From NCBI RefSeq assembly GCF_022557175.1, contig NZ_CP092915.1, positions 2,232,001-2,296,000 of the forward strand: 64,000 bases of DNA, read 5' to 3'. This document shows, piece after piece, positions 16,709-25,087 of the stretch. The notes under the pieces were generated by a model that was given only the letters and a program-made list of their open reading frames with translations, was not told the origin of the DNA and did not search any database. A program made the translations under genes and the position numbers. Within the stretch, counting starts at the first letter, position 1; every line of letters begins with the position of its first letter. The DNA is from Mycolicibacterium sp. YH-1 (GTDB lineage: Bacteria > Actinomycetota > Actinomycetes > Mycobacteriales > Mycobacteriaceae).

Positions 16709-18041
16709 GTGCCCCGTCCTTCTCATTCTGAGCGGTCTTCGCCCTCCCATTGGTGGCGGCCTTCTCGGCTTGGGCCGCTTTGTACTCATCCACGTACTTG
16801 TGCGCGGTGTGATGCAGGTGGCGCAGCAGGACCTCCTGGTCGCACAGGGGGAACTCGGTGACCGCCCGGGTGCCGATCTGGGTCTGGGTGGCCTCCAGCG
16901 TGTTGGCGTCCTGCAGTGCGTACTCCTTGAAGGTCACCGCGGCCAGTTCCTGGCTCAGTCGCTGCCGGGTGTTCTTCGGTGGCACGAAGTAGAGGTTGGC
17001 CTCGAAGATGTGACTGTCCACGCCCGTCGGCCAGTAGTTGTAGGTCAGGTACCAGCCCGGAACCCACAGCAGCAGAGTCCAGTTGGGGAAGAACTCGAAG
17101 CTGTCCTGGCCCCAGGTGGGCTGGCGGGCCGGGTTCACGGCCGGCGGCAACTCGTCGGGCAGGATGCCCTTGATGTCGGGGCGGTCCCACGGGCCGAACA
17201 GGCCACTGTGCAGGATCCGCTCGATGGGCTTGACCATGTTGAGGTCCTTGGGCGGTGACATGCCACCCCAGGACGAGATCATCGAGTGATCGCCCTTGAT
17301 GTCGTAGTGCAGCGCCTCGAAGCCGACCTTGGCGAGCTTCTCGGCCTCCTCCTTGGTCGCCTGCTTCATGTGCAGGATCGGCGCGTGGTAGAACTCGATG
17401 AACGCGTCGATGAACAGCTTCCAGTTCGCCTTGATCTCCGCCTTGTAGCTGTAGACCTCGGTCATCTCATGGAACGGGTAGCCCTCCAGGCCCTTGCCGA
17501 AGTCACCCATCGAGTCGACCAGCGGCTGGGCGTCATCGTCGAAGTTGACGAAGATGAAGCCCTCCCACACCTCGCAGCGGACTGGCTTGAGCGGGTAGTC
17601 GGCCTTGTCGACGTCGAAGAACTCCTGCTCCTGCTGGATGAACGTCAGATCACCGTTCTGGGCGTAGCGCCAGGCGTGGTACTTGCAGGTGAACTGGCGG
17701 CAGCTGCCCGAGACCTCCTCGCCCGGGTAGTCGTTCCAGACCAGCTTGTTACCGCGGTGCCGGCACAGGTTGTAGAAGGCGCGGATGACGCCTTCCTTGT
17801 CCTTGTTGATGATGATCGAGGTGCCCGTGCCCACCGACGGCATCTCGCGGGTGAAGTAGCTGCCGGCCTTGGGCAGCCGCTCGACGCGGCCGACATGCAG
17901 CCAGGTCTTGCGGAAGATGGCTTGCTGCTCGAGCTTCCAGTGCTCGGGGTCAATGGAGTCGGTGTAGTCGATCGGAGCGGTGCCGAGTTCGGGCCAATGC
18001 TCGGTCCAGCTGCCCTCAGCGGGTTTCGGGAAGTGTGCCAC
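16701..18041 (-). CDS. Rieske non-heme iron oxygenase, alpha subunit
   Basis: A 446-residue ring-hydroxylating-type oxygenase. The Rieske [2Fe-2S] ligands are C93-R-H95 (NLCRHRGN) and C119-K-Y-H122 (TCKYHAW); the mononuclear iron site is NWKLFIDAFIEFYHAPILH with D212, H219 and H224. It would insert oxygen into a ring or activated carbon in the cytosol. No dedicated reductase is adjacent, so it likely draws on one of the ferredoxins or the NuoF-like flavoprotein elsewhere in the window. It is the first gene of a leftward operon that runs to 12.7 kb, with operator-like site 3 located 127 bases upstream. The C-terminus is Ala/Lys-rich (AAQAEKAATNGRAK). Confidence 0.93.
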   Translation of the reverse strand: MAHFPKPAEGSWTEHWPELGTAPIDYTDSIDPEHWKLEQQAIFRKTWLHVGRVERLPKAGSYFTREMPSVGTGTSIIINKDKEGVIRAFYNLCRHRGNKLVWNDYPGEEVSGSCRQFTCKYHAWRYAQNGDLTFIQQEQEFFDVDKADYPLKPVRCEVWEGFIFVNFDDDAQPLVDSMGDFGKGLEGYPFHEMTEVYSYKAEIKANWKLFIDAFIEFYHAPILHMKQATKEEAEKLAKVGFEALHYDIKGDHSMISSWGGMSPPKDLNMVKPIERILHSGLFGPWDRPDIKGILPDELPPAVNPARQPTWGQDSFEFFPNWTLLLWVPGWYLTYNYWPTGVDSHIFEANLYFVPPKNTRQRLSQELAAVTFKEYALQDANTLEATQTQIGTRAVTEFPLCDQEVLLRHLHHTAHKYVDEYKAAQAEKAATNGRAKTAQNEKDGAHV

Positions 18042-18167
18042 TTCTACTGCCTCTCCTGGTGTTCGGTGTCATGTTCGGTTCGTGGATGGCCGGCGGGCGG
18101 TGCTGGCTTGTGGGTACGAGGTCCGTGACGGGCCACGCGTGCGGACATCCCACTTCCTCTCGGGTAC

Positions 18168-18182
18168 GAGAATCAGGTTCTC
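18168..18182. promoter_or_regulatory. Operator-like palindrome GAGAATcagGTTCTC (site 3)
   Basis: A 6-3-6 inverted repeat with one non-pairing position, in the divergent region between the Rieske oxygenase and the metal hydrolase, on the oxygenase side. It matches the consensus GAGAAY-N3-RTTCTC. Confidence 0.65.
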
Positions 18183-18325
18183 ATATTTGATCAATAGATT
18201 TCCACTCTTCGGCGAGATGGTCAATGGGAGGGCCGTGTTGTGGCTGCCCGTGGGCGCCTTCGTGGAGGTGAAACTGCGGGGTCAGCAGGCTGACAGGCGT
18301 TATCAGATGTTGATTCTCGTATCGT

Positions 18326-18340
18326 GAGAAGCTAGTTTTC
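18326..18340. promoter_or_regulatory. Weak operator-like palindrome GAGAAGctaGTTTTC (site 4)
   Basis: A degenerate copy of the same 6-3-6 motif, 58 bases before the start of the rightward metal hydrolase. An ATTCTC half-site lies just upstream. The rest of the 356-base divergent region between 18042 and 18397 shows no gene; it contains sites 3 and 4 and presumably both promoters. Confidence 0.4.
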
Positions 18341-18397
18341 CTAGAAAGCGAACATGCCTCGAGGACAAGCCCCTGGGCCAATGTGGAGGGAGCGGTC

Positions 18398-19690
18398 GTG
18401 AACAAAGACGACATGATCTTGATCAGTGTGGATGACCACATCGTGGAACCGCCGGACATGTTCAAGAACCATCTGCCGGCGAAGTACCGCGATGAGGCGC
18501 CGCGTTTGGTGCACAACGCCGATGGTTCGGACACCTGGCAGTTCCGCGACATCGTGATCCCGAACGTGGCCCTCAACGCGGTGGCCGGTCGCCCCAAGGA
18601 GGAGTACGGCCTGGAGCCGCAGGGTCTGGATGAGATCCGGCCGGGCTGTTATCAGGTCGACGAGCGGGTCAAGGACATGAACGCCGGCGGCATCCTGGGA
18701 TCGATGTGCTTCCCATCGTTTCCGGGGTTCGCGGGTCGGTTGTTCGCTACGGAGGACTCGGACTTCTCGCTGGCGTTGGTGCAGGCCTACAACGACTGGC
18801 ACGTCGAGGAGTGGTGCGGTGCCTATCCCGCGCGCTTCATCCCGATGACGTTGCCGGTCATCTGGGATGCCCAGTTGTGTGCAGATGAGGTGCGCCGCAA
18901 CGCCAAACGCGGGGTGCACTCGTTGACGTTCACCGAGAATCCGGCGGCGATGGGATACCCGTCGTTCCACGATGACTACTGGACGCCGCTCTGGGAGGCG
19001 CTGGTGGACACCGAGACCGTTCTCAACGTGCACATCGGATCCTCGGGCCGGTTGGCGATCACCGCGCCCGATGCGCCGATGGACGTGATGATCACGTTGC
19101 AGCCGATGAACATCGTGCAGGCCGCGGCCGATCTGCTGTGGTCGGCGCCGATCAAGAAGTACCCGACGCTCAAGATCGCGCTGAGCGAGGGCGGCACCGG
19201 GTGGATTCCCTACTTCCTGGAGCGCGTCGACCGCACCTACGAGATGCACTCGACCTGGACCCATCAGGACTTCGGCGGGAAGCTGCCCTCGGAGGTGTTC
19301 CGTGAGCACTTCCTGACCTGCTTCATCGCCGATCCGGTCGGGGTGACGCTGCGCGATCAGATCGGTGTGGACAACATCTGCTGGGAGGCCGACTACCCGC
19401 ACAGTGACTCGATGTGGCCCGGCGCGCCCGAGCAGCTCGACGAGGTGCTCAAGGCCAACGACGTGTCGGATGCCGACATCAACAAGATGACCTATGAGAA
19501 CGCCATGCGGTGGTATCACTGGGACCCCTTCGCCCACATCCCCAAGGATCAGGCCACCGTCGGCGCCCTGCGCAAATCCGCAGAGGGACACGATGTCTCG
19601 ATCCAGGCCCTCTCCAAACACGACCACGGCACCGCCAACTTCGCGGCCTTCGCCGCGAATGCGAAAGAGCTGACGGGCAACAAGGACTGA
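18398..19690 (+). CDS. Amidohydrolase-2 (ACMSD-like) metal-dependent hydrolase
   Basis: A 430-residue TIM-barrel hydrolase or decarboxylase. Metal-site landmarks are ISVDDHIVEPP at the N-terminus, LNVHIGSSG in the middle, the glycine loop ALSEGGTGWIPYFLERVDR, and ICWEADYPHSDSMWP with the catalytic Asp near the end. All are intact. The start is a GTG preceded by GGAGGG at seven bases; an earlier in-frame GTG lacks such a signal. It is transcribed away from the Rieske oxygenase with operator-like sites between them, so hydroxylation or ring cleavage by the oxygenase followed by hydrolysis or decarboxylation here is plausible. A terminator hairpin follows. Confidence 0.9.
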   Translation: MNKDDMILISVDDHIVEPPDMFKNHLPAKYRDEAPRLVHNADGSDTWQFRDIVIPNVALNAVAGRPKEEYGLEPQGLDEIRPGCYQVDERVKDMNAGGILGSMCFPSFPGFAGRLFATEDSDFSLALVQAYNDWHVEEWCGAYPARFIPMTLPVIWDAQLCADEVRRNAKRGVHSLTFTENPAAMGYPSFHDDYWTPLWEALVDTETVLNVHIGSSGRLAITAPDAPMDVMITLQPMNIVQAAADLLWSAPIKKYPTLKIALSEGGTGWIPYFLERVDRTYEMHSTWTHQDFGGKLPSEVFREHFLTCFIADPVGVTLRDQIGVDNICWEADYPHSDSMWPGAPEQLDEVLKANDVSDADINKMTYENAMRWYHWDPFAHIPKDQATVGALRKSAEGHDVSIQALSKHDHGTANFAAFAANAKELTGNKD

Positions 19691-19696
19691 TCTCCA

Positions 19697-19754
19697 TCGC
19701 GGGCAAGTCGGTGCGGACCTCGGTTATGGCGTCCGCATCGACTTGCCCACGCGA
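19697..19754. terminator. Hairpin terminator after the metal hydrolase
   Basis: GGGCAAGTCGGTGCGGAC pairs with GTCCGCATCGACTTGCCC (one mismatch) across a 12-base loop, with outer TCGC/GCGA bases also complementary. It begins about 10 bases after the stop codon and separates this gene from the beta-oxidation operon downstream. Confidence 0.7.
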
Positions 19755-19803
19755 CCGCTGCTATACATAGCTTATCGATGTTTTTCGAGTTGAGGAGGGC
19801 GCC

Positions 19804-20994
19804 GTGTCCGGCGGGATGAACTTCGAGCTGACCGAGGATCAGGAACTGATCCGAAGATCCGTGGCGGAACTGTCGGCGAAGTTCGACGACCACTACTGGA
19901 TGGACAAGGACCAGAACCACGAGTTTCCTCGGGAGTTCTACGACGCCATCGCATCTGGGGGCTGGCTCGGGATGACCATTCCCGAGGAGTACGGCGGACA
20001 CGGTCTCGGCATCACCGAGGCGACGATCCTGGCCGAGGAGGTGGCACGGTCGGGCGGCGGGATGAATGCGGCCAGCGCGATTCACATGTCCATCTTCGGT
20101 ATGCAGCCGGTCGTCGTGTTCGGGTCCGACGAGATGAAGGCGGCCACCCTTCCTCGAATCGTCAACGGCGACCTGCACGTGTGCTTCGGTGTCACCGAAC
20201 CCGGTGCGGGACTGGATACTTCGCGCATCTCCACCTTCGCCAAGCGTAGTAGCGGCCATTCCGCCGATTACTACACTGTCAACGGTCGCAAGGTATGGAT
20301 CTCCAAGGCGCTCGAGTCCGAGAAGATCCTGCTGTTGACCCGCACAACGCCGTATGACGAGGTGACGAAGAAGACCGATGGCCTGTCGCTGTTTCTGACC
20401 GATCTCAATCGCGACCACGTCGACATCAGGCCGATCAAGAAGATGGGCCGCAACGCCGTCTCGTCCAATGAGCTGTTCATCGACGACCTCCGGATCCCAG
20501 TCGAGGACCGGATCGGCGAGGAGGGCAAGGGTTTCAGCTACATTCTGCACGGGCTCAACCCGGAACGAATGTTGATCGCCGCCGAGGCGCTCGGCATCGG
20601 CCGGGTCTCGCTGGACCGGGCGGTGAAGTACGCCAACGAACGTGTCGTGTTCGACCGGCCGATCGGCATGAACCAGGGAATCCAGTTTCCGCTGGCCGAC
20701 TCGCTGGCCCGCCTCGATGCCGCAGAGCTGATCCTGCGGAAGGCCACCTGGCTCTACGACAACGGCAAGTCCTGCGGCCGCGAGGCCAACATGGCCAAGT
20801 ACCTGTGCGCGGATGCTGGATTCGACGCCGCCGACCGCGCGCTGCAGACACATGGCGGGATGGGATATTCGGAGGAGTACAACATCTCCCGGTTCTTCCG
20901 CGAGTCACGCTTGATGAAGATCGCGCCGGTGAGCCAGGAGATGATCCTCAACTTCCTCGGCTCACACGTGCTGGGCCTTCCCCGTAGTTACTGA
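19804..20994 (+). CDS. Acyl-CoA dehydrogenase
   Basis: A 396-residue acyl-CoA dehydrogenase. It contains MTIPEEYGGHGLGI, the FAD/substrate loop CFGVTEPGAGLDTSR, VNGRKVWISKALES, the central FIDDLRIPVEDRIG, and a C-terminal QTHGGMGYSEEYNISRFFRESR followed by IAPVSQEMILNFLG. The C-terminal catalytic-loop region differs from the YEGTxEIQ consensus (it reads APVSQEMIL). GTG was taken as start because GAGGAGGGC lies just before it; ATG at 19816 is the alternative. It opens a six-gene operon that could run one full round of beta-oxidation. Confidence 0.92.
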   Translation: MSGGMNFELTEDQELIRRSVAELSAKFDDHYWMDKDQNHEFPREFYDAIASGGWLGMTIPEEYGGHGLGITEATILAEEVARSGGGMNAASAIHMSIFGMQPVVVFGSDEMKAATLPRIVNGDLHVCFGVTEPGAGLDTSRISTFAKRSSGHSADYYTVNGRKVWISKALESEKILLLTRTTPYDEVTKKTDGLSLFLTDLNRDHVDIRPIKKMGRNAVSSNELFIDDLRIPVEDRIGEEGKGFSYILHGLNPERMLIAAEALGIGRVSLDRAVKYANERVVFDRPIGMNQGIQFPLADSLARLDAAELILRKATWLYDNGKSCGREANMAKYLCADAGFDAADRALQTHGGMGYSEEYNISRFFRESRLMKIAPVSQEMILNFLGSHVLGLPRSY

Positions 20995-21009
20995 GATGGA
21001 GCGCTACCG

Positions 21010-21774
21010 ATGAGTGGATACTTCGACCTGACCGGCCGTTCGGCGATGGTCACCGGCGCGGGCGCGAATGGGGGGATTGGTGCGGCTGTCGCCACTGCTC
21101 TCGCCCAGGCCGGTGCGGCCGTCCTGGTCACCGATATCAACGGTGACGCAGCGGCCTCGGTTGCCGAGGGTATCCGCGCCGACGGAGGCAAGGCCGAGTC
21201 CTGCGCGCTGGATGTCGGTGACCGCGCCGCGGCCGACGCCGCAGCGGCGCAGGCGGCGGGACTGGCTGGAGGAGCGCTGCACATCCTGGTCAACAACGCC
21301 GGGGTGACGAAGCCTGCGATGTTCCCCAAGCTGACCGACGAGACGTTTCGGCTGACGTTCGACGTGCACGTGATGGGCACCTTCCACTGCACCCAGGCCG
21401 CGCTGCCCTACATTCCCACCGACGGCACGGGCCGCGTCATCAATGTGACGTCCTCGGCCGGGATCACCGGAACCCTGGGGCAGGTCAACTACTCGGCCGC
21501 CAAGGCGGGTCTCATCGGCTTCACGAAATCGCTGGCCCGTGAACTCGCCGCCAAGAACATTCTGGTGAATGCCCTTGCGCCGCTGGCAGCCACGCCGATG
21601 ACCGAGACCATCCGCACCAACGAGAAGTTCGCGGCGAACATGATGACGCGAATCCCGTTGAAGCGCTGGGCGGAACCATCGGAGGTGGCGGGAGCGTTCG
21701 TGTTCCTCGCCTCGGATGCCGCCTCCTACGTCACGGGTCAGGTGCTGCCGGTTGACGGCGGCATGGTGATGTGA
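21010..21774 (+). CDS. SDR-family oxidoreductase (FabG-like 3-hydroxyacyl dehydrogenase)
   Basis: A 254-residue classical SDR. The nucleotide-binding loop is VTGAGANGGIGAAVA, NNAGVT lies mid-protein, catalytic Ser is in NVTSSAGITG, and YSAAKAG supplies Tyr and Lys. It ends in the typical YVTGQVLPVDGGMVM. In this operon position, between a dehydrogenase and a CoA transferase and hydratase, it most likely oxidises a 3-hydroxyacyl-CoA or a ring alcohol. It starts 15 bases after the acyl-CoA dehydrogenase and overlaps the next gene. Confidence 0.92.
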   Translation: MSGYFDLTGRSAMVTGAGANGGIGAAVATALAQAGAAVLVTDINGDAAASVAEGIRADGGKAESCALDVGDRAAADAAAAQAAGLAGGALHILVNNAGVTKPAMFPKLTDETFRLTFDVHVMGTFHCTQAALPYIPTDGTGRVINVTSSAGITGTLGQVNYSAAKAGLIGFTKSLARELAAKNILVNALAPLAATPMTETIRTNEKFAANMMTRIPLKRWAEPSEVAGAFVFLASDAASYVTGQVLPVDGGMVM

Positions 21775-23024
21775 TGCCGGCGGGCAGGAGCGCTGCGACC
21801 GGGGGATCAAGCACAGCCCCTCTGGCTGGGATCACGATCGTCGCCATGGAGCAGGCCGTGGCCGCGCCGATGTGCACACGGGTGCTCGCCGACTTCGGGG
21901 CCCGCGTCATCAAGGTGGAGAACCCAAGAGGTGGGGACTTCGCCCGCGACTACGACGACGTGGTGAACGGACCCGGCGGGCTGGCGGCCCACTTCGTGTG
22001 GTGCAACCGCGGCAAGGAGTCAGTCACGATCAACACGAAATCGGCTGCCGGGATGGACCTGCTGCACCGACTGCTCGACCGCGCCGACGCCTTCGTGTCC
22101 AACCTCGCGCCGGGTGCGACCGCGCGGCTGGGGATTTCGGCTGCCGATCTTGCCGTCCGGCATCCCGATGTCATCCCGGTCGAGATCGACGGATACGGAC
22201 CTGGCGGCCCGATATCGCACAAGCGTGCCTACGACCTACTCGTCCAGGCCGAGGCGGGATCGTGTGCCGTCACCGGATATCCCGACATGCCCGCCAAACC
22301 TGGGCCTGCGATGGCCGACTTCACCACAGGGCTGTACGCCGCGATCTCGATTCTGGCGCTGCTCGTCGGGCGCGGTGGCCGGCCCGAGGGCGCGACGGCG
22401 CCGTCGGTGGAGCTGAGCCTGTTCGACGTGATGACCGATGTCATGGGCTACGCATTGACCTACACCCAGCACACCGGAATCAACCAGCAGCCGCTCGGGG
22501 TGAGTTCACCGGCGGTCGCGCCATACGGCGCCTTTCCCACCCGCGACGGACAGACCGTCGTGCTCGGCACCACCAACGATCGTGAGTGGCAGCGGGTGGC
22601 CAGGGACATCATTGAGCGGCCCGACCTGGCCGAGGACCCCCGATTCAGCACCAACTCCGATCGCTGTGCGCACCGGGACGTGCTCGACGAGGCCATCGGA
22701 ACATGGTGTGCCCAGCACGATCTCGCACACATCCAGAAGGTCGCCGACGATGCCGGAATCGGCAACTCCCGCTATAACCTGCCCAGCGAGGTCGTGGTGC
22801 ACCCGCAGCTGACCGCTCGGGATCGCTGGCGCACGGTCGGCACGTCGAAGGGTGAGATCTCCGCACTTCGGCCGCCGCCGGTGATCAGTGATTACGAACA
22901 GCCCATGGGTGCGGTACCCGGGCTGGGCGAGCACACCGACGCGGTGCTGGCCGAACTCGGCCTCGCCGTCGACGAGATCGCGGCGCTGCGTTCCGAGGGT
23001 GCGATCGGGCCGGTCTACTCATGA
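21771..23024 (+). CDS. Family III (CaiB/BaiF) CoA transferase
   Basis: A single-domain CoA transferase of 417 residues. It begins PLAGITIVAMEQAVAAPMCTRVLADFGARVIKVENP, has the CoA-loop region NRGKESVTIN and the expected catalytic Asp in KRAYDLLVQAEAG. It would transfer CoA from a thioester donor to a free acid. The GTG start overlaps the SDR stop by 4 bases; an ATG one codon later (TGATG) is equally good. The fold works as an interlocked homodimer, unlike the fused version at 6.1 kb. Confidence 0.92.
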   Translation: MMPAGRSAATGGSSTAPLAGITIVAMEQAVAAPMCTRVLADFGARVIKVENPRGGDFARDYDDVVNGPGGLAAHFVWCNRGKESVTINTKSAAGMDLLHRLLDRADAFVSNLAPGATARLGISAADLAVRHPDVIPVEIDGYGPGGPISHKRAYDLLVQAEAGSCAVTGYPDMPAKPGPAMADFTTGLYAAISILALLVGRGGRPEGATAPSVELSLFDVMTDVMGYALTYTQHTGINQQPLGVSSPAVAPYGAFPTRDGQTVVLGTTNDREWQRVARDIIERPDLAEDPRFSTNSDRCAHRDVLDEAIGTWCAQHDLAHIQKVADDAGIGNSRYNLPSEVVVHPQLTARDRWRTVGTSKGEISALRPPPVISDYEQPMGAVPGLGEHTDAVLAELGLAVDEIAALRSEGAIGPVYS

Positions 23025-23911
23025 CCGATTCCTCCTCGCGTCCGGAGAAGACTGATTCCTCCCCGCGTCCGGAGACAGCGGCGCTGCTGACAGATGACCG
23101 GGACGGTGTGCGCACCCTGACGTTGAACCGGCCCGAGCGCAAGAACGCGCTCAACGCGGCGCTGTGGGTCGAGTTGGCCGACGCGTTGCGCGCCGCCAAG
23201 CGGGAGACCGGTATTCGCGCACTCGTGCTCACCGGGGCGGGTGGCGCGTTCTGCTCGGGTGCCGACATCTCGACACCCGAGGACATTCATCCCCGCTACA
23301 AGCTGGACCGGCTGACCGACGTCGCACTGGCCCTGCACGAACTCGCGATCCCCACCGTGGCCAAGGTGACCGGCATCGCCGTCGGCGCCGGCTGGAATCT
23401 GGCGCTGGGCTGCGACCTGGTGGTGGCGACCCCCGAATCGCGGTTCTGTCAGATCTTCGCCAAGCGAGGTCTGTCGGTTGACCTCGGCGGATCGTGGCTG
23501 CTGCCCAAGCTGGTCGGGCTACAGCAGGCGAAGCGACTGGTGTTGCTCGCCGACATGATCGATGCCTCCGAGGCGCACCGCCTCGGGCTGGTCACCTGGG
23601 TGACGCCGAGCGACGAGATCGACGCGTTCGTCGACGATCTCGCGGCGCGACTCGCCGCGGGACCGACGTTCGCGCTGGCGCAGAGCAAGGCGCTGCTCAA
23701 CGACGGTGTCAACGCCACACTGCGCGAGGCGCTGGCGAACGAGGCCCGGGCCCAGCCGGGAAATTTCGCGACGACAGACTCTGCGGAGGCCTACGCGGCG
23801 TTCGCAGCGAAACGGAATGTGGAGTTCACTGGCCGGTGGGCGGTATCGCCGGCCAGGGGGCAGGAACGGACCGACTCGGGGGATGAGTCGGACAGATCGG
23901 AGCAGAGGTAA
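23021..23911 (+). CDS. Enoyl-CoA hydratase
   Basis: A 296-residue crotonase-family hydratase: LTLNRPERKNALN, then the oxyanion loop VLTGAGGAFCSGADIST and the second loop AVGAGWNLALGCDLVVATP. Catalytic-type Glu positions are replaced or shifted (RGLSVDLGGSWLLP), as in many mycobacterial EchA proteins. The first ~19 residues are a duplicated TDSSSRPEK / TDSSPRPET leader caused by a 27-bp tandem repeat. The ATG overlaps the CoA-transferase stop by 4 bases. Role in the operon: hydration of the enoyl-CoA made by the flanking dehydrogenases. Confidence 0.92.
   Translation: MTDSSSRPEKTDSSPRPETAALLTDDRDGVRTLTLNRPERKNALNAALWVELADALRAAKRETGIRALVLTGAGGAFCSGADISTPEDIHPRYKLDRLTDVALALHELAIPTVAKVTGIAVGAGWNLALGCDLVVATPESRFCQIFAKRGLSVDLGGSWLLPKLVGLQQAKRLVLLADMIDASEAHRLGLVTWVTPSDEIDAFVDDLAARLAAGPTFALAQSKALLNDGVNATLREALANEARAQPGNFATTDSAEAYAAFAAKRNVEFTGRWAVSPARGQERTDSGDESDRSEQR
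23024..23077 (+). repeat. 27-bp tandem duplication at the 5' end of the hydratase gene
   Basis: Two in-frame units encode TDSSSRPEK and TDSSPRPET right after the initiator Met. Each contains TCCTCGCGTCCG or a one-base variant; the reverse complement CGGACGCGAGGA is the ribosome-binding element repeated before the hydrolase gene at 42.8 kb and the SDR at 10.3 kb, so here that element lies in antisense inside coding sequence. Confidence 0.75.
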
Positions 23912-25056
23912 TGCGGGAGACCGTCATCGTCGGTGCCGTGCGCACGCCCGTGGGCAAGCGCAACGGCGGCCTGTCCAACCAGCACGCGGCCGACCTCTCG
24001 GCAATCGTGCTCAACGAACTCGCCGAGCGCACCGGCGTCGACCCCGACATCGTCGACGACGTCGTGTGGGGGTGTGTGTCTCAGGTCGGGGACCAGTCGA
24101 GCAATATCGGCCGCTTTGCGGTCCTGGCCGCGGGATGGCCCGAGCGCATTCCCGGCACCACGGTGAACCGCGCGTGTGGATCGAGCCAGCAGGCGCTCGA
24201 CTTCGCCGTGCACGCCGTGATGTCCGGTCAGCAGGACGTGGTCGTCGCCGGCGGTGTGGAGGTCATGAGCCGGGTGCCGTTGGGCTCCGCACGCTCCACC
24301 GGAATGCCGTACGGGCCCAAGGTTCTCGCTCGCTACGACGACTTCTCCTTCAACCAGGGCATCTCCGCGGAGATGATCGCGCAGAAGTGGAACCTCTCGC
24401 GCACCCGCCTCGACGAGTACTCGGCGCAGTCGCACGCCCGGGCGGCCGCCGCCCAGGACGCGGGTGCGTTCAAGGATCAGATCGTCCCCGTCTTCACTGA
24501 CGACGGAGTGGTGACCAAGGACGAGGGCATCCGCCGCGGGACGACCGTCGAGAAGCTCGCCGGCCTCAAACCCGCCTTCACCGACGACGGGGTCATCCAC
24601 GCCGGGAACTCGTCGCAGATCTCCGATGGGGCGGCGGCGCTTATGGTCATGACGGCCGAGAACGCGGTGGCGCTGGGGCTCACCCCGCTGGCGCGTTACC
24701 GGGCCGGCGCGGTCGTCGGCGCGGACCCGAGGCTGATGCTGACCGCACCCATCCCGGCGACCGAGAAGGTGCTGCACAAGGCGGGCCTAGACCTGTCCGA
24801 GATCGGCGTCTACGAGGTCAATGAGGCGTTCGCGCCGGTGCCGTTGGCCTGGCTTGCCGAGACCGGTGGCGACGAGAACAGGCTCAACCCCCTCGGCGGC
24901 GCGATCGCGCTCGGTCACCCGCTCGGCGGATCCGGTGCGGTCCTGATGACGCGGATGCTTCACCACATGCGGGACAACGGAATTCGCTACGGATTGCAGA
25001 CCATGTGCGAGGGCGGCGGCACGGCCAACGCCACCGTCGTGGAACTGCTTCCGTAG
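23911..25056 (+). CDS. Thiolase (acetyl-CoA acyltransferase)
   Basis: A 381-residue thiolase with a complete active site: nucleophile C89 in NRACGSSQQAL, H336 in GHPLGGSGA and the acid/base C366 in TMCEGGG. The family motif NEAFA is in YEVNEAFAPVPL. It would cleave a 3-ketoacyl-CoA with free CoA, releasing acetyl- or propionyl-CoA. The ATG overlaps the previous stop (TAATG). It provides the thiolytic step of the operon that begins at 19.8 kb. Confidence 0.95.
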   Translation: MRETVIVGAVRTPVGKRNGGLSNQHAADLSAIVLNELAERTGVDPDIVDDVVWGCVSQVGDQSSNIGRFAVLAAGWPERIPGTTVNRACGSSQQALDFAVHAVMSGQQDVVVAGGVEVMSRVPLGSARSTGMPYGPKVLARYDDFSFNQGISAEMIAQKWNLSRTRLDEYSAQSHARAAAAQDAGAFKDQIVPVFTDDGVVTKDEGIRRGTTVEKLAGLKPAFTDDGVIHAGNSSQISDGAAALMVMTAENAVALGLTPLARYRAGAVVGADPRLMLTAPIPATEKVLHKAGLDLSEIGVYEVNEAFAPVPLAWLAETGGDENRLNPLGGAIALGHPLGGSGAVLMTRMLHHMRDNGIRYGLQTMCEGGGTANATVVELLP

Positions 25057-25087
25057 ACCCGCACCCCGAATCGAAAGAGGACGCGTG

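Noticed and set aside
17286-18128. 280-codon frame opposite the Rieske oxygenase
   Set aside because: Val/Leu/Asp-rich shadow of a strongly supported gene.
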